Positions 1 to 7,528 of a stretch of DNA of 64,000 bases are shown one piece after another (within the stretch, counting starts at the first letter, position 1; every line of letters starts with the position of its first letter). Origin of the DNA: JACZYA01 sp965247455 (lineage in GTDB: Bacteria > Acidobacteriota > Terriglobia > Acidiferrales > 2-02-FULL-67-57). The stretch spans positions 62,001 through 126,000 of the forward strand of contig CBDFHE010000018.1 in assembly GCA_965247455.1 (NCBI GenBank). The letters are read 5' to 3'. The translations under genes and the position numbers were made by a program. The notes beneath the pieces were generated by a model. That model saw only the letters and a list, made by a program, of their open reading frames with translations, made no database searches and had not been told where the DNA came from.

Positions 1-86
1 CTGCGAAAGGCAGCGGGGAGCTTGTGGGCAATTCGTTCAACTCGATCCCGATCACCAAGCCCGACGTCCGCAAGGAGGCGCAGTAG
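1..86 (+). CDS. 3' end of an unidentified protein
   Basis: An open frame enters from the left edge and stops at TAG 84-86; the visible tail ends in a lysine/glutamate-rich stretch (KPDVRKEAQ). It lies 44 bp upstream of a TRAP permease on the same strand, the place where a DctP substrate-binding protein is often encoded, but 27 residues are too few to identify it. The DctP idea rests on context only. Confidence 0.5.
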   Translation, partial: AKGSGELVGNSFNSIPITKPDVRKEAQ

Positions 87-133
87 CGGGTCGGACCAGC
101 TGATGCAGTAGAGGGAAAGACTGGGGTTAAGTG

Positions 134-1951
134 ATGCCGACACAGGCTCTCACCCGACAGAATACGACCGCGGGAATCGAAAACTCTCTTTCGATCGCCG
201 TCCTGGCGGTGATGTCGCTGCTTCCGCTGCTGGAAATCGCGGGTCGCGAACTGGTGGGTCGAGGCATACCGGGCTCGATTCCTATTGTTCAGCATCTAAC
301 CCTTTGGATTGCCTTCTTGGGGGCGGCTCTGGCGGCCCGTTCAGATCGGCTGCTGGCTCTCTCCACCGCAGCTTTTCTACCCGTCCGGTTGCGCCGCCCG
401 GTGCAAATTTTTACATCAGCCCTCGGAACTGCTGTGGCGGCCTGCTTGCTGTTGGCCAGCCTCGATCTCCTTCTGGTTGAGCGCGAGGCGGGCGGCGAGG
501 TTGCCTGGGGAATTCCGCTTTGGGTAGCCATCAGCATCATGCCTGCCGGCTTTGCTGTGATTGCCGGCCGACTGATCTGGCATGCGGCCGAAACCCGACG
601 GGGACGCCTGCTGGCTGCATCAGCACTAGCCATCCCAGTGGTGCTGGGCCTTTTCCCCTCTCTCCAGGCAGCGGAACTTCTCGTGCCCGGCCTCGTGCTG
701 ATCCTGTTGGCCACAGCGCTGGGCTTGCCGATTTTTGCTGCGTTGGGGGGAGCGGCCCTGCTGTTGTTCTGGAGCGAAGGGATTCCCGTGGCTGCGGTAC
801 CCGTCGAAACCTACCGCCTCAGCGCAACCCCAATGCTGGCCGCTATTCCTCTGTTCACGCTGGGGGGCTACATCTTGGCGGAAGGAGGCGCAAGCCGCCG
901 CCTGCTGCGCAGCTTTACCGCGCTGGTTGGCTGGATGCCCGGGGGTCTGGCGATCGTAACCACGCTGCTGCTGGCATTCTTCACGCCACTTACCGGTGCG
1001 TCCGGAGTCACGATTCTTTCCATGGGCGGGCTGCTGCTTCCAATGCTCACGCAAGCGGGGTATCGGGAGAAATCCGCGGTGGGTCTGGTGACGGTTTCTG
1101 GCTCAATCGGTCTGCTGCTCCCGCCCAGCCTGCCAGTCATTCTTTACGGTATTTCCGCCAAAACGCCCATTGATCGGCTGTTCATCGGGGGCATTCTTCC
1201 CGGGGTGATTCTGATCTTGCTGGTCGCGGGTTGGGGCGCCAGCCAGGGTTGGCGGGCGGGGGCCGGTCGGACGCCCTTCCGCATTCGCGAAGCCGCCGCA
1301 GCCCTCTGGGAAGCCAAGTGGGAATTGCTGTTGCCGGTGGTGGTCTTGGTGGGCATCTTTGGCGGGTTCGCGACGCTGGTGGAAGCGGCGGCGCTCACCG
1401 TATTCTACGCTTTTGTGGTGGAGTGCTTCGTATATCGAGACTTGAGTATCCGACGGGGCCTTCCCCGGATCGTGGTCGAGTCCGCGACCATGTTGGGCGG
1501 GTTCCTCATCATCCTGGGCGTGGCGCTGGGATTTACTAATTACCTTGTCCATGCTGAAATTCCCATGCGAGCGCTGCACTGGGTCAGCGCGCACATCGAG
1601 TCGCCCATCGTTTTTCTCTTGGCGCTAAACGTCTTCCTGTTGATTGTGGGCGCTTTGATGGACATCTATTCGGCCATTCTCGTGGTCGTGCCCTTGATTG
1701 CCCCTATGGGAGTGGCTTACGGCATCGACCCGGTGCATCTCGGAATCATCTTCCTAGTCAACATGGAACTGGGTTACTTGATGCCGCCCATGGGAGAAAA
1801 CCTGTTTCTTTCTTCCTACCGCTTCAACCAGTCGCTAACACGAGTTTATCTCTCAACCACTCCCTACTTGTTGCTCCTGTTGGGCGCCGTGCTTTTGATT
1901 ACCTACGTGCCGTTTATCACCCTGTGGCTGGTGAATCTGATAGGCCGCTGA
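134..1951 (+). CDS. Fused TRAP transporter permease (DctQ-DctM)
   Basis: Inner-membrane permease of a tripartite ATP-independent periplasmic transporter, which imports organic acids or similar solutes by Na+/H+ symport using a separate binding protein. Residues ~15-150 form a four-helix DctQ-like small subunit (conserved region VQHLTLWIAFLGAALAAR); from ~170 to the end is a DctM-like large subunit with many hydrophobic helices, including TPLTGASGVTI and SGSIGLLLPPSLP, typical of the DctM/SiaM family. At 605 residues it fits a QM fusion. ATG 134 is chosen over an adjacent in-frame GTG at 131. The substrate cannot be told from sequence; the preceding partial gene may be its binding protein. Confidence 0.93.
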   Translation: MPTQALTRQNTTAGIENSLSIAVLAVMSLLPLLEIAGRELVGRGIPGSIPIVQHLTLWIAFLGAALAARSDRLLALSTAAFLPVRLRRPVQIFTSALGTAVAACLLLASLDLLLVEREAGGEVAWGIPLWVAISIMPAGFAVIAGRLIWHAAETRRGRLLAASALAIPVVLGLFPSLQAAELLVPGLVLILLATALGLPIFAALGGAALLLFWSEGIPVAAVPVETYRLSATPMLAAIPLFTLGGYILAEGGASRRLLRSFTALVGWMPGGLAIVTTLLLAFFTPLTGASGVTILSMGGLLLPMLTQAGYREKSAVGLVTVSGSIGLLLPPSLPVILYGISAKTPIDRLFIGGILPGVILILLVAGWGASQGWRAGAGRTPFRIREAAAALWEAKWELLLPVVVLVGIFGGFATLVEAAALTVFYAFVVECFVYRDLSIRRGLPRIVVESATMLGGFLIILGVALGFTNYLVHAEIPMRALHWVSAHIESPIVFLLALNVFLLIVGALMDIYSAILVVVPLIAPMGVAYGIDPVHLGIIFLVNMELGYLMPPMGENLFLSSYRFNQSLTRVYLSTTPYLLLLLGAVLLITYVPFITLWLVNLIGR

Positions 1952-2032
1952 AGGGTTGCTGGTAGAGAAAAATCGGTGGTTCCCTTCGACCGGCACTCAG
2001 GATAAGCGAATCCGGCCAGCCCCTCCAGCACC

Positions 2033-2282
2033 TCATCGGCCCGGCTTCACCCAGATGCCGCGGTCGTGCATGAGCTGGATCTGGCGCTTGGTAATCTGTT
2101 CGCGATACTCGGCGTGTTTCATCGGTTCGCGGTCAAGGTAGAGGTTCTTCGGGTAGATGGACTTCTCGTAAAGAATTATGGTAAAGCTCCATGCGGATGT
2201 CCTTCAGCCAGCGGACGGCGGCCAGACGGCGATGGGCCCGGAGCAAGCCGAATCGGCGATTCCGGAATTGCTGGGGCGAGAA
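2033..2282 (-). pseudogene. C-terminal fragment of an unidentified enzyme, frameshifted
   Basis: Reading the minus strand, one frame (about 2282 to 2183) gives QQFRNRRFGLLRAHRRLAAV and continues to RMELYH; after a shift near 2180 another frame gives EKSIYPKNLYLDREPMKH and ends at TGA 2033-2035 with GIWVKPGR. Both segments have protein-like composition and sit end to end, so this looks like a decayed 3' end, closed upstream by TAG at 2283-2285. I do not recognise the family; a carbon-nitrogen hydrolase tail is only a guess. Confidence 0.4.
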
Positions 2283-2340
2283 CTAGCAAGACCACTGGCA
2301 TGGCTGGCGGTGCGAATCAAAACTGGAGGGGCGACAAAAA

Positions 2341-2841
2341 ATGAGCGCCGGCTTCGATCAGCAGGATTTCCGGCGGGCGCTGGGTCAGTTCGCGACCGGC
2401 GTAACCGTGGTAACCACTCGTGCGAAAGACGGCCGCCCGGTCGGCGTGACAGTCAATGCGTTCTCCTCGCTGTCTCTCGAACCGCCGCTGCTGCTCTGGA
2501 GCTTGGCGCGGAACGCGCACTGCCAGGAGGATTTCACCCACGCCAGCCACTTTGGTATCAACGTGCTGGCGGCCAATCAGCACCACCTCTCGCAGCAATT
2601 CGCCCGAATCATTCCGGACAAATTCGTGGGAGTGGACTGCACCGACGGCACCGCCGGGGTGCCGTTGCTCAAGGGAACCGTCGCTCATTTCCTGTGTCGT
2701 AACGTCAAGCAGTACGACGGAGGCGACCACGTGATCTTCATCGGCGCAGTCGAGGGCTATAAGCGCTTTGAGGGCGAACCTTTGGTCTTCTGTGCGGGGC
2801 GCTATTGCGTGGCGGCACGTCATCCCGAGCTTCCGGACTGA
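2341..2841 (+). CDS. Flavin reductase-like (DIM6/NTAB family) protein
   Basis: 166-residue flavin-binding split-barrel protein, the usual size for NAD(P)H:flavin oxidoreductases that supply reduced FMN/FAD to a two-component monooxygenase. Typical features are FRRALGQFATGVTVVTT near the N-terminus, GVTVNAFSSLSLEPPLLLWS (flavin-binding loop), the HFGINVLAANQ strand and a C-terminal DHVIFIGAVEGY strand. Cytoplasmic. No oxygenase partner is adjacent; instead it sits between two gene remnants, so its partner may lie elsewhere or be lost. The next reading frame, an SDR tail, begins right at its stop codon. Confidence 0.88.
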   Translation: MSAGFDQQDFRRALGQFATGVTVVTTRAKDGRPVGVTVNAFSSLSLEPPLLLWSLARNAHCQEDFTHASHFGINVLAANQHHLSQQFARIIPDKFVGVDCTDGTAGVPLLKGTVAHFLCRNVKQYDGGDHVIFIGAVEGYKRFEGEPLVFCAGRYCVAARHPELPD

Positions 2842-2987
2842 CCGGAGCGGCGGAAAGCCTGTTGGGCGGGCTGCTCGAACCGGCGGACGTGGCGACAGCG
2901 GTGCTGTTCTTGTGCGGGACGGGCGCGAGCCAAATCACCGGCCAAACTCTCCGCGTCGATGGAGGACAAATCCTCGGTGGTTCGTGA
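2842..2987 (+). pseudogene. SDR (short-chain dehydrogenase) C-terminal remnant
   Basis: The frame here reads GLLEPADVATAVLFLCG, then ITGQTLRVDGGQILGGS and a stop at 2985-2987. ADVA..VLFL and TGQ.L.VDGG are the hallmark last ~40 residues of classical SDR enzymes. No Rossmann-fold glycine motif, catalytic Tyr-Lys pair or start codon precedes it; the preceding bases belong to the flavin reductase. It is therefore an orphan tail joined to another gene, left by deletion. Confidence 0.75.
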
Positions 2988-3008
2988 AGACTGTGCAGGT
3001 TCGCTGGT

Positions 3009-3296
3009 TCAGTGCCTCCCTTCGGTTTTGACCACGCACACCTGGGTTTGCACGGGAGCTTTGCCTTTGCCGAAGCAGTAGCCGGCCCAGTGGCAGCCGC
3101 ACAGACCGCACTCGCCCACACAGCGGGGACACTGTACTTCCCCGACACCCGGCTCCAGGCGGATGCAGGGGACGTGCTTCCGGCATTCGTCGTTGTAGAA
3201 GTAATCCACCTTTTGTTGATCCCGGGACTCTTGTCCGACCGCACCTTGACCACCGCCCCGCGCTGCAACCAGTCGCCGAAAAACGGCAGCGGACAC
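3009..3296 (-). CDS. Small cysteine-rich ORF, function unknown
   Basis: A minus-strand frame ending at TGA 3009-3011 has a cysteine-dense C-terminal half: CRKHVPC, then CPRCVGECGLCGCHWAGYC, i.e. several CxxC pairs suggestive of a zinc-ribbon or metal-binding fold. GTG at 3294-3296 would give 95 residues, but no good ribosome-binding site is visible and the first ~25 residues look poorly protein-like. It faces the lipoprotein gene divergently. It may instead be the remnant of a longer gene. No family recognised. Confidence 0.35.
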   Translation of the reverse strand: MSAAVFRRLVAARGGGQGAVGQESRDQQKVDYFYNDECRKHVPCIRLEPGVGEVQCPRCVGECGLCGCHWAGYCFGKGKAPVQTQVCVVKTEGRH

Positions 3297-3491
3297 TATA
3301 GTGCACCAGACCCGTGTCCCCGGAACCAGTAAGGCGATTCGGATTCGGAGGATCGAGAGACTCCCGAGATTTACCCCGGGGCAATAGTACTTTTGTACCT
3401 CCCAGCCGTGACCTTCGTCCCATTTTTGTTCGATAGGTTGAACGGTATAGTCGGACGGGCGCCCAGAGTGTGGACGGCCCCGGAGGAAAAA

Positions 3492-4604
3492 ATGACACCA
3501 AAGGAACGGTTTCAAAAGATGAACATGAATTGCAAGAACAGCAGAGGATGGTTGGGCGTGGGCGTTTTTCTGCTCGCGGCGCTCGCTTTGCCCGCCTGCA
3601 CCCATCGGCACATCCGTACCGCCGGGCCTCCGGCGCATGCCCCGGCCCATGGCTACCACCGCCACGGCATCCACAGGGTTCATGTGGTTGGGCTGAGAAT
3701 TACCTTCTACTCCGTCGGCGGCACCGTGGTCGTCCTGCGCGACGGCACCTACGTCAACCAGCACGGGCACTACATCATCATCTCCGGCGGCTACGTGCAC
3801 GAGCTGGGCGGGATTCCGCCGGGACAGATCGTGGCGGCGAGCCGGCGGCGCGGGCCCAGGCACGGCTATCCTCCCGGCCACAGCAAAGTTAAGTTCAAGG
3901 TCAAGAAGGTGAAGCTACGCGGCGGCCGCCTCTCGTTTGTCGGCCCGGATGGCGGCACGGTGGTCCTCCCGGGCGGGATCTACAAAAACAAGCTCGGCCA
4001 TCAAGTCATCGTTGACGACGGTCGGGTAAGGACGCTCGTTCTGGCGGCCAATGAGCCTTCACGCGCTGCTGCGCCTTCGACCCCGGGCGCGGGTCATCCG
4101 TCCCGCGCCGACAGGCGTCCAACTCGTGGGGATGATCGTCCGAGCCGCGCCGACAGGCGCCGGAACCGCACCGACGAGCGCCCAGCTCGCGCCGATGAGC
4201 GTCCGTCCCGCGCCGACAGGCGTCCAACTCGCGCCGATGAGCGCCCGACCCGCGATACAGGACGGTCGGACCGCTCCAATACAAGTTCGGCCCGTGGTGA
4301 TGCTCACCCGACCAACGCAGGGACTTCACGGCGTCCTGCTTCGCCAGCAGGGCGTGCCAGCGAGTCTTCTGAGCGCGGCGCAGCTCCGGCCGGGCGCGGC
4401 ACTGCCCAAAGCCGGAAGCCTGCTGCGGAGCCGTCCAAGCGCGTCTCCGGAAAGAAGGGCCGCAAGGAGTCGTCTGAGCAAAGCAAGCCAGGCTCTTCTC
4501 GCGATAGCTCCAAGAAAAAGCCGCGCAAGGAATCATCTGAACAGGGTACATCAGACTCTTCGCAGAGTGATTCCAAGAAGAAAGAGTCCGAGAAGAAGAA
4601 ATGA
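3492..4604 (+). CDS. Putative lipoprotein with duplicated beta motif and low-complexity charged tail
   Basis: 370 residues from ATG 3492, preceded by GGAGG at 3482-3486. A signal sequence ends in lipobox LALPAC with Cys36, so the product is probably membrane-anchored outside the cytoplasm. Two similar segments follow, GGTVVVLRDGTYVNQHGHY (~residue 75) and GGTVVLPGGIYKNKLGHQV (~155), an internal duplication of a beta-rich unit. From ~residue 195 the protein is low-complexity: repeated PSRADRRPTRADERP-type blocks, then Ser/Lys/Glu-rich PRKESSEQ repeats to the end. ATG codons at 3519 and 3525 are alternative starts that also keep the lipobox. No known family recognised; the tail looks disordered and perhaps binds polymer or envelope. 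Confidence 0.72.
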   Translation: MTPKERFQKMNMNCKNSRGWLGVGVFLLAALALPACTHRHIRTAGPPAHAPAHGYHRHGIHRVHVVGLRITFYSVGGTVVVLRDGTYVNQHGHYIIISGGYVHELGGIPPGQIVAASRRRGPRHGYPPGHSKVKFKVKKVKLRGGRLSFVGPDGGTVVLPGGIYKNKLGHQVIVDDGRVRTLVLAANEPSRAAAPSTPGAGHPSRADRRPTRGDDRPSRADRRRNRTDERPARADERPSRADRRPTRADERPTRDTGRSDRSNTSSARGDAHPTNAGTSRRPASPAGRASESSERGAAPAGRGTAQSRKPAAEPSKRVSGKKGRKESSEQSKPGSSRDSSKKKPRKESSEQGTSDSSQSDSKKKESEKKK

Positions 4605-4660
4605 TGGCAACCCGCGCGCGGATAGAGATCCCTGCCGGGTTGACGGAATGACTTGATTCG

Positions 4661-4702
4661 GAAGCGGAGCCTGCCTGCTGCAGGCAGGCTCTGCACCGCT
4701 TC
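4661..4702 (+). repeat. Palindromic repeat within a longer hairpin
   Basis: Core AGCCTGCCTGC/GCAGGCAGGCT (4668-4690) sits inside outer arms GAAGCGG/CCGCTTC, about 57 bp after the lipoprotein stop. It belongs to a palindrome family found at eight or more sites in this window and could also work as a transcription terminator here. Confidence 0.7.
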
Positions 4703-4746
4703 CGGACTGCCGCATGCACAAACGGTGCGGCCCACACCTAGCGCGG

Positions 4747-4820
4747 TAGGGTACGGCCCACATGCCGCAGCCTGCGGGCGCCGAAGTAGAAGGCTGCAGC
4801 CAGAGGCTGCCCCAAAGCAA
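4747..4820 (+). repeat. Direct repeat, left of hicBA
   Basis: The first 34 bases (TAGGGTACGGCCCACATGCC and following) recur exactly at 5410-5443; the next ~40 bases match loosely (CAGGCTG.CCC region). The two copies flank the hicB-hicA pair. Confidence 0.75.
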
Positions 4821-4823
4821 CAG

Positions 4824-4842
4824 CCTGCCTGCGGTAGGCAGG
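4824..4842 (+). repeat. Palindromic repeat CCTGCCTGC-GGTAGGCAGG
   Basis: Another copy of the short mobile-looking palindrome, in the intergenic stretch upstream of hicB. Confidence 0.65.
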
Positions 4843-4917
4843 TTGGTCCCCCACGGCCACTATTTGAGTGTTCTTGCGGCCCGAACAGGCAAGTAGATAA
4901 TCGTCGGCCATGTCCGC

Positions 4918-4923
4918 TATAAT
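4918..4923 (+). promoter_or_regulatory. Probable -10 box of hicBA
   Basis: TATAAT lies only 8 bp before the hicB ATG at 4932, with no clear -35 and no room for a Shine-Dalgarno after the expected start point. If real, the hicB mRNA would be leaderless or nearly so. Confidence 0.5.
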
Positions 4924-4931
4924 GGGTGGTG

Positions 4932-5159
4932 ATGGCCATTGTGGATTTCAAAGTTCTTCTCGAACCCGCAGAGGAAGGCGGCTATGTAGTGAGTTGTCCT
5001 TCTCTGCCCGGATGCTACTCGCAGGGGGAGACACCTGAAGAGGCTCTGGAAAACATCCGGGAAGCCATCACGCTCTGCCTGGAAGAAATGCAAGCTCGCG
5101 GCGAGGCCATTCCTGATCCCTCCAAGGTATTGATCGGCAGTGTCGTCGTCTCGCGATGA
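4932..5159 (+). CDS. hicB: HicB-family antitoxin
   Basis: 75-residue antitoxin of a type II HicAB module. It has the partial RNase H-like fold signature of the family: FKVLLEPAEEGGYVVSCPSL, PGCYSQGETPEEALENIREA and a helix ITLCLEEMQARGE. It should bind and neutralise HicA and probably repress the operon, although no C-terminal DNA-binding extension is seen, as in short HicB proteins. ATG 4932 is preferred over two in-frame GTGs at 4926 and 4929. Its stop overlaps the hicA start by 4 bp (ATGA), so the pair is translationally coupled. Antitoxin-first order is common in this subgroup. Confidence 0.9.
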   Translation: MAIVDFKVLLEPAEEGGYVVSCPSLPGCYSQGETPEEALENIREAITLCLEEMQARGEAIPDPSKVLIGSVVVSR

Positions 5160-5386
5160 CGGCTAAACTTCCCGTCGTTTCAGGCCAAGACCTTATCCGT
5201 GCCCTTGAGAGGGTTGGCTACCAAGCAGTGCGACAGCGCGGAAGTCATGTGCGGCTGCGGGATGACCGAGACCCACAGCATCTGCCACTAACCGTGCCGT
5301 TGCACAAGGAGATCAAACGCGGCCTGTTGCGCCGGATTCTTCGTGACGCCAATCTATCTGCAGAAAAACTAGCAGATCTGCTCTAG
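5156..5386 (+). CDS. hicA: HicA-family mRNA interferase toxin
   Basis: 76-residue double-stranded RNA-binding-fold ribonuclease that cleaves mRNA when freed from HicB. The diagnostic region is complete: SGQDLIRALERVGYQAVRQR followed by GSHVRLRD with the catalytic His, then the LTVPLHKEIKRGLLRRILRD helix that normally ends the fold. Full length for the family, so likely functional. Coupled to hicB by an ATGA overlap. The module lies between ~75-bp direct repeats. Confidence 0.92.
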   Translation: MTAKLPVVSGQDLIRALERVGYQAVRQRGSHVRLRDDRDPQHLPLTVPLHKEIKRGLLRRILRDANLSAEKLADLL

Positions 5387-5409
5387 TGATTACTTGTCGC
5401 AGCGGGTCA

Positions 5410-5490
5410 TAGGGTACGGCCCACATGCCGCAGCCTGCGGGCGGCAAGATAAAAAAACTCCAGAACCAGGCTGTCCCAGAGTAGCAGTGG
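5410..5490 (+). repeat. Direct repeat, right of hicBA
   Basis: Second copy of the 34-base exact repeat seen at 4747-4780, followed by a diverged continuation. It starts 24 bp after the hicA stop. Confidence 0.75.
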
Positions 5491-5643
5491 GTCGAGCCAC
5501 ATGCTACTGCCAACCGGCCCGTTGGGGCCGGGTTGCACTTCTCTAGCCAGCAATCTATGCTTCTAGCGTGAGGTGGCGACCGCGGGGAGTGAGCCATCCC
5601 GTGCTCCAGCCATGGGGAGCAAATCTGCAAAGGGTGCACAATC

Positions 5644-6241
5644 GTGAAAAGGATCATCGTTCTGGGGGCCGCTGGCAGGGATTTCCACAACTTCAACGTA
5701 GTGTATCGGAACGACGCGGACTACCGGGTGGTGGCGTTCACGGCCACGCAGATTCCCGACATCGCCGACCGCAGCTATCCGCCGGAGCTGGCCGGCCCGC
5801 TCTATCCGGAAGGGATTCCCCTCGTGGCGGAAGAGGAGCTGGAGACGCTGATCCGCGAGCGTGCAGCGGAAGCCGTAGTCTTCTCCTACAGCGACGTCTC
5901 CCACCCGACGGTGATGCACTTGGCCTCGCGGGCGGTGGCGGCCGGGGCCGACTACGAAGCCATCCTGCGGCAGGCCGAGCAGGAAGCCGACCTGATCCTC
6001 TGGGACGGCGGCAACAACGACACGCCCTTCTACCTACCGCTCGGATTTGGAAATCGTAGTGGCCGACCCGCTGCGGGCTGGCCACGAGCTGGCCTACTTC
6101 CCGGGAGAGGTGAACCTGCGCCGGGCCAACGTGGTGATTATCAACAAAGTGGACACGGCCACGCCGGAAGCGGTGGAGCAGGTGCGCGCCAACATCCGCC
6201 GGCACAACCCGCAGGCCACCATCATCGAAGCCGGGTGTTGA
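5644..6241 (+). pseudogene. Cyclic 2,3-diphosphoglycerate synthetase-like GTPase, degraded
   Basis: The start MKRIIVLGAAGRDFHNFNVV and the pieces SYSDVSHPTVMHLASR, ILWDGGNNDTPFY, HELAYFPGEVNLRRANVVII and NKVDTATPEAVEQVR match, from memory, the cPGS-like GTPase family (normally ~430-460 residues). Here the N-terminal region passes straight from AVAAGAD into YEAILRQAE, skipping the expected P-loop/GTP-binding segment of roughly 100 residues. A shift near 6035-6045 moves the frame before LEIVVADP, and the gene ends early at IIEAGC. Three lesions make function very unlikely. The following gene argF is intact. Confidence 0.75.
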
Positions 6242-6301
6242 GCGACTTTACCACCGCCCACCACCGCCAAACGGCAGTGCCCTCAAGCTAACACGACCAC
6301 C

Positions 6302-7273
6302 ATGCGGCGTTCCAAAACCATCTCTCGCGCTCGGAAAAAGAAGAACTCGCTGACGCCGAAGAAGAGTCTCTCCGGCCGCGACCTGCTTTCCTTGCAGGAC
6401 CTCACCGCCGCGCAGGTGGAGCATCTGCTGAAGCTGGCAGCGCAGGTGAAAGCGCAGCCGAAGAAGTTCCGCCGCGCGCTGGAGGGCAAAACCCTGGCGC
6501 TGCTGTTTGAGAAGCCCAGCCTGCGCACGCGCGCCACCTTCCAGATTGGCATGGAGCAACTGGGCGGCCGCGCCCTCTACCTGAGCCCGCAGGAGATTGG
6601 GTTGGGCAAGCGCGAAGCGGTCGCGGACGTGGCCCGCAACCTCTCGCGCTGGGTGGAGGGGATCATGGCGCGCGTCTTCGCGCACCAGACGGTGGTGGAG
6701 CTGGCAGAACACGCCAGCGTGCCGGTCATCAACGGCCTGTCAGACCTTGTGCATCCTTGCCAGGCGCTGGGCGACTACCTGACCTTGCGGGAACACAAAG
6801 GCAAGCTGGCCGGGCTCACGCTGGCCTGGGTGGGCGACGGGAACAACGTGGCGCATTCGCTGCTCTACGGTGCCGCTCGCCTGGGGGTAGAAATGCGGGT
6901 GGCCACGCCCCCCGGCTACGAACCCAGCCCGGCGGTGGTAAAAGCAGCCCAGCAAGCGGGTGGGCGGGTTCGGCTCACACACGACCCGGCAGAGGCCGTG
7001 GCCAGGGCCGACGCCGTCTATACCGATGTCTGGACCAGCATGGGACAGGAGGCGGAAGCGGAGGCGCGCCGGCAGCTTTTCCGGCCCTACCAGGTGAACG
7101 GTGAACTGATGCGGCGGGCCAAGCCGCAGGCGCTGTTTATGCACTGCCTGCCAGCCCACCGGGGCGAGGAAGTGACCAACGAGGTGATCGAGTCGCCCAA
7201 CTCGGTTGTGTTCGACCAGGCCGAGAACCGCCTACACATCCAGAAGGCGATTCTGCTGGCCCTGATGAGCTAA
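6302..7273 (+). CDS. argF: Ornithine carbamoyltransferase
   Basis: Cytoplasmic enzyme of arginine synthesis: ornithine plus carbamoyl phosphate gives citrulline. Carbamoyl-phosphate motif KPSLRTRATF (SxRTR, ~residues 68-77), HPCQALGDYLT in the second lobe, and the ornithine-binding loop HCLPAHRGEEV near residue 280; the Cys in HCLP marks OTCase rather than aspartate carbamoyltransferase. 323 residues, including a basic extension of ~20 residues (MRRSKTISRARKKKN) before the usual start of homology, so a later start is possible. Other arg genes are not in the window. The N-terminal neighbour is a pseudogene. Confidence 0.95.
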   Translation: MRRSKTISRARKKKNSLTPKKSLSGRDLLSLQDLTAAQVEHLLKLAAQVKAQPKKFRRALEGKTLALLFEKPSLRTRATFQIGMEQLGGRALYLSPQEIGLGKREAVADVARNLSRWVEGIMARVFAHQTVVELAEHASVPVINGLSDLVHPCQALGDYLTLREHKGKLAGLTLAWVGDGNNVAHSLLYGAARLGVEMRVATPPGYEPSPAVVKAAQQAGGRVRLTHDPAEAVARADAVYTDVWTSMGQEAEAEARRQLFRPYQVNGELMRRAKPQALFMHCLPAHRGEEVTNEVIESPNSVVFDQAENRLHIQKAILLALMS

Positions 7274-7355
7274 GAGGCTGCGCTCGCCTACCCGGATTGC
7301 GCCGCAACTCGAACCGGCGACGCGCCCCACATAACTTCAGCCTTCCCTTGCGCCC

Positions 7356-7505
7356 TTACCGTTCCAGCCGGGCGCGCCAGTCGTCGGCGTGACTCTCTTC
7401 GGTCTCCAGCAGACTCTCGAACAGGCGACGAACAGTGATGATTTCTCTTTCCGACTGCCGCGGTGCTTGGAAACGCCCTTGGCCGAAACTCTCTTCTGCT
7501 ATACT
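7356..7505 (-). pseudogene. Possible ferritin-like protein C-terminal remnant
   Basis: A minus-strand frame ending at TAA 7356-7358 reads SEREIITVRRLFESLLETEE then SHADDWRARLER. The pattern E..I...LF.S.LETEE.HADDW resembles the last helix of bacterioferritin/ferritin-like proteins. No start is present and the region also contains the presumed promoter of the next gene. A weak call. Confidence 0.3.
7500..7505 (+). promoter_or_regulatory. -10 box for the MFS gene
   Basis: TATACT, 23 bp upstream of the GTG chosen as start of the MFS permease. No convincing -35. Confidence 0.4.
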
Positions 7506-7528
7506 TGGCGCACATTCCGGGGGCGCCT

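Noticed and set aside
520..1600. Several long overlapping frames on both strands within the TRAP permease
   Set aside because: Shadows caused by high G+C third positions; no protein-like motifs.
4080..4260. Short tandem repeats, possible CRISPR or minisatellite
   Set aside because: They encode the PSRADRRPTRADE protein repeats in one open frame; units are not separated by unique spacers.
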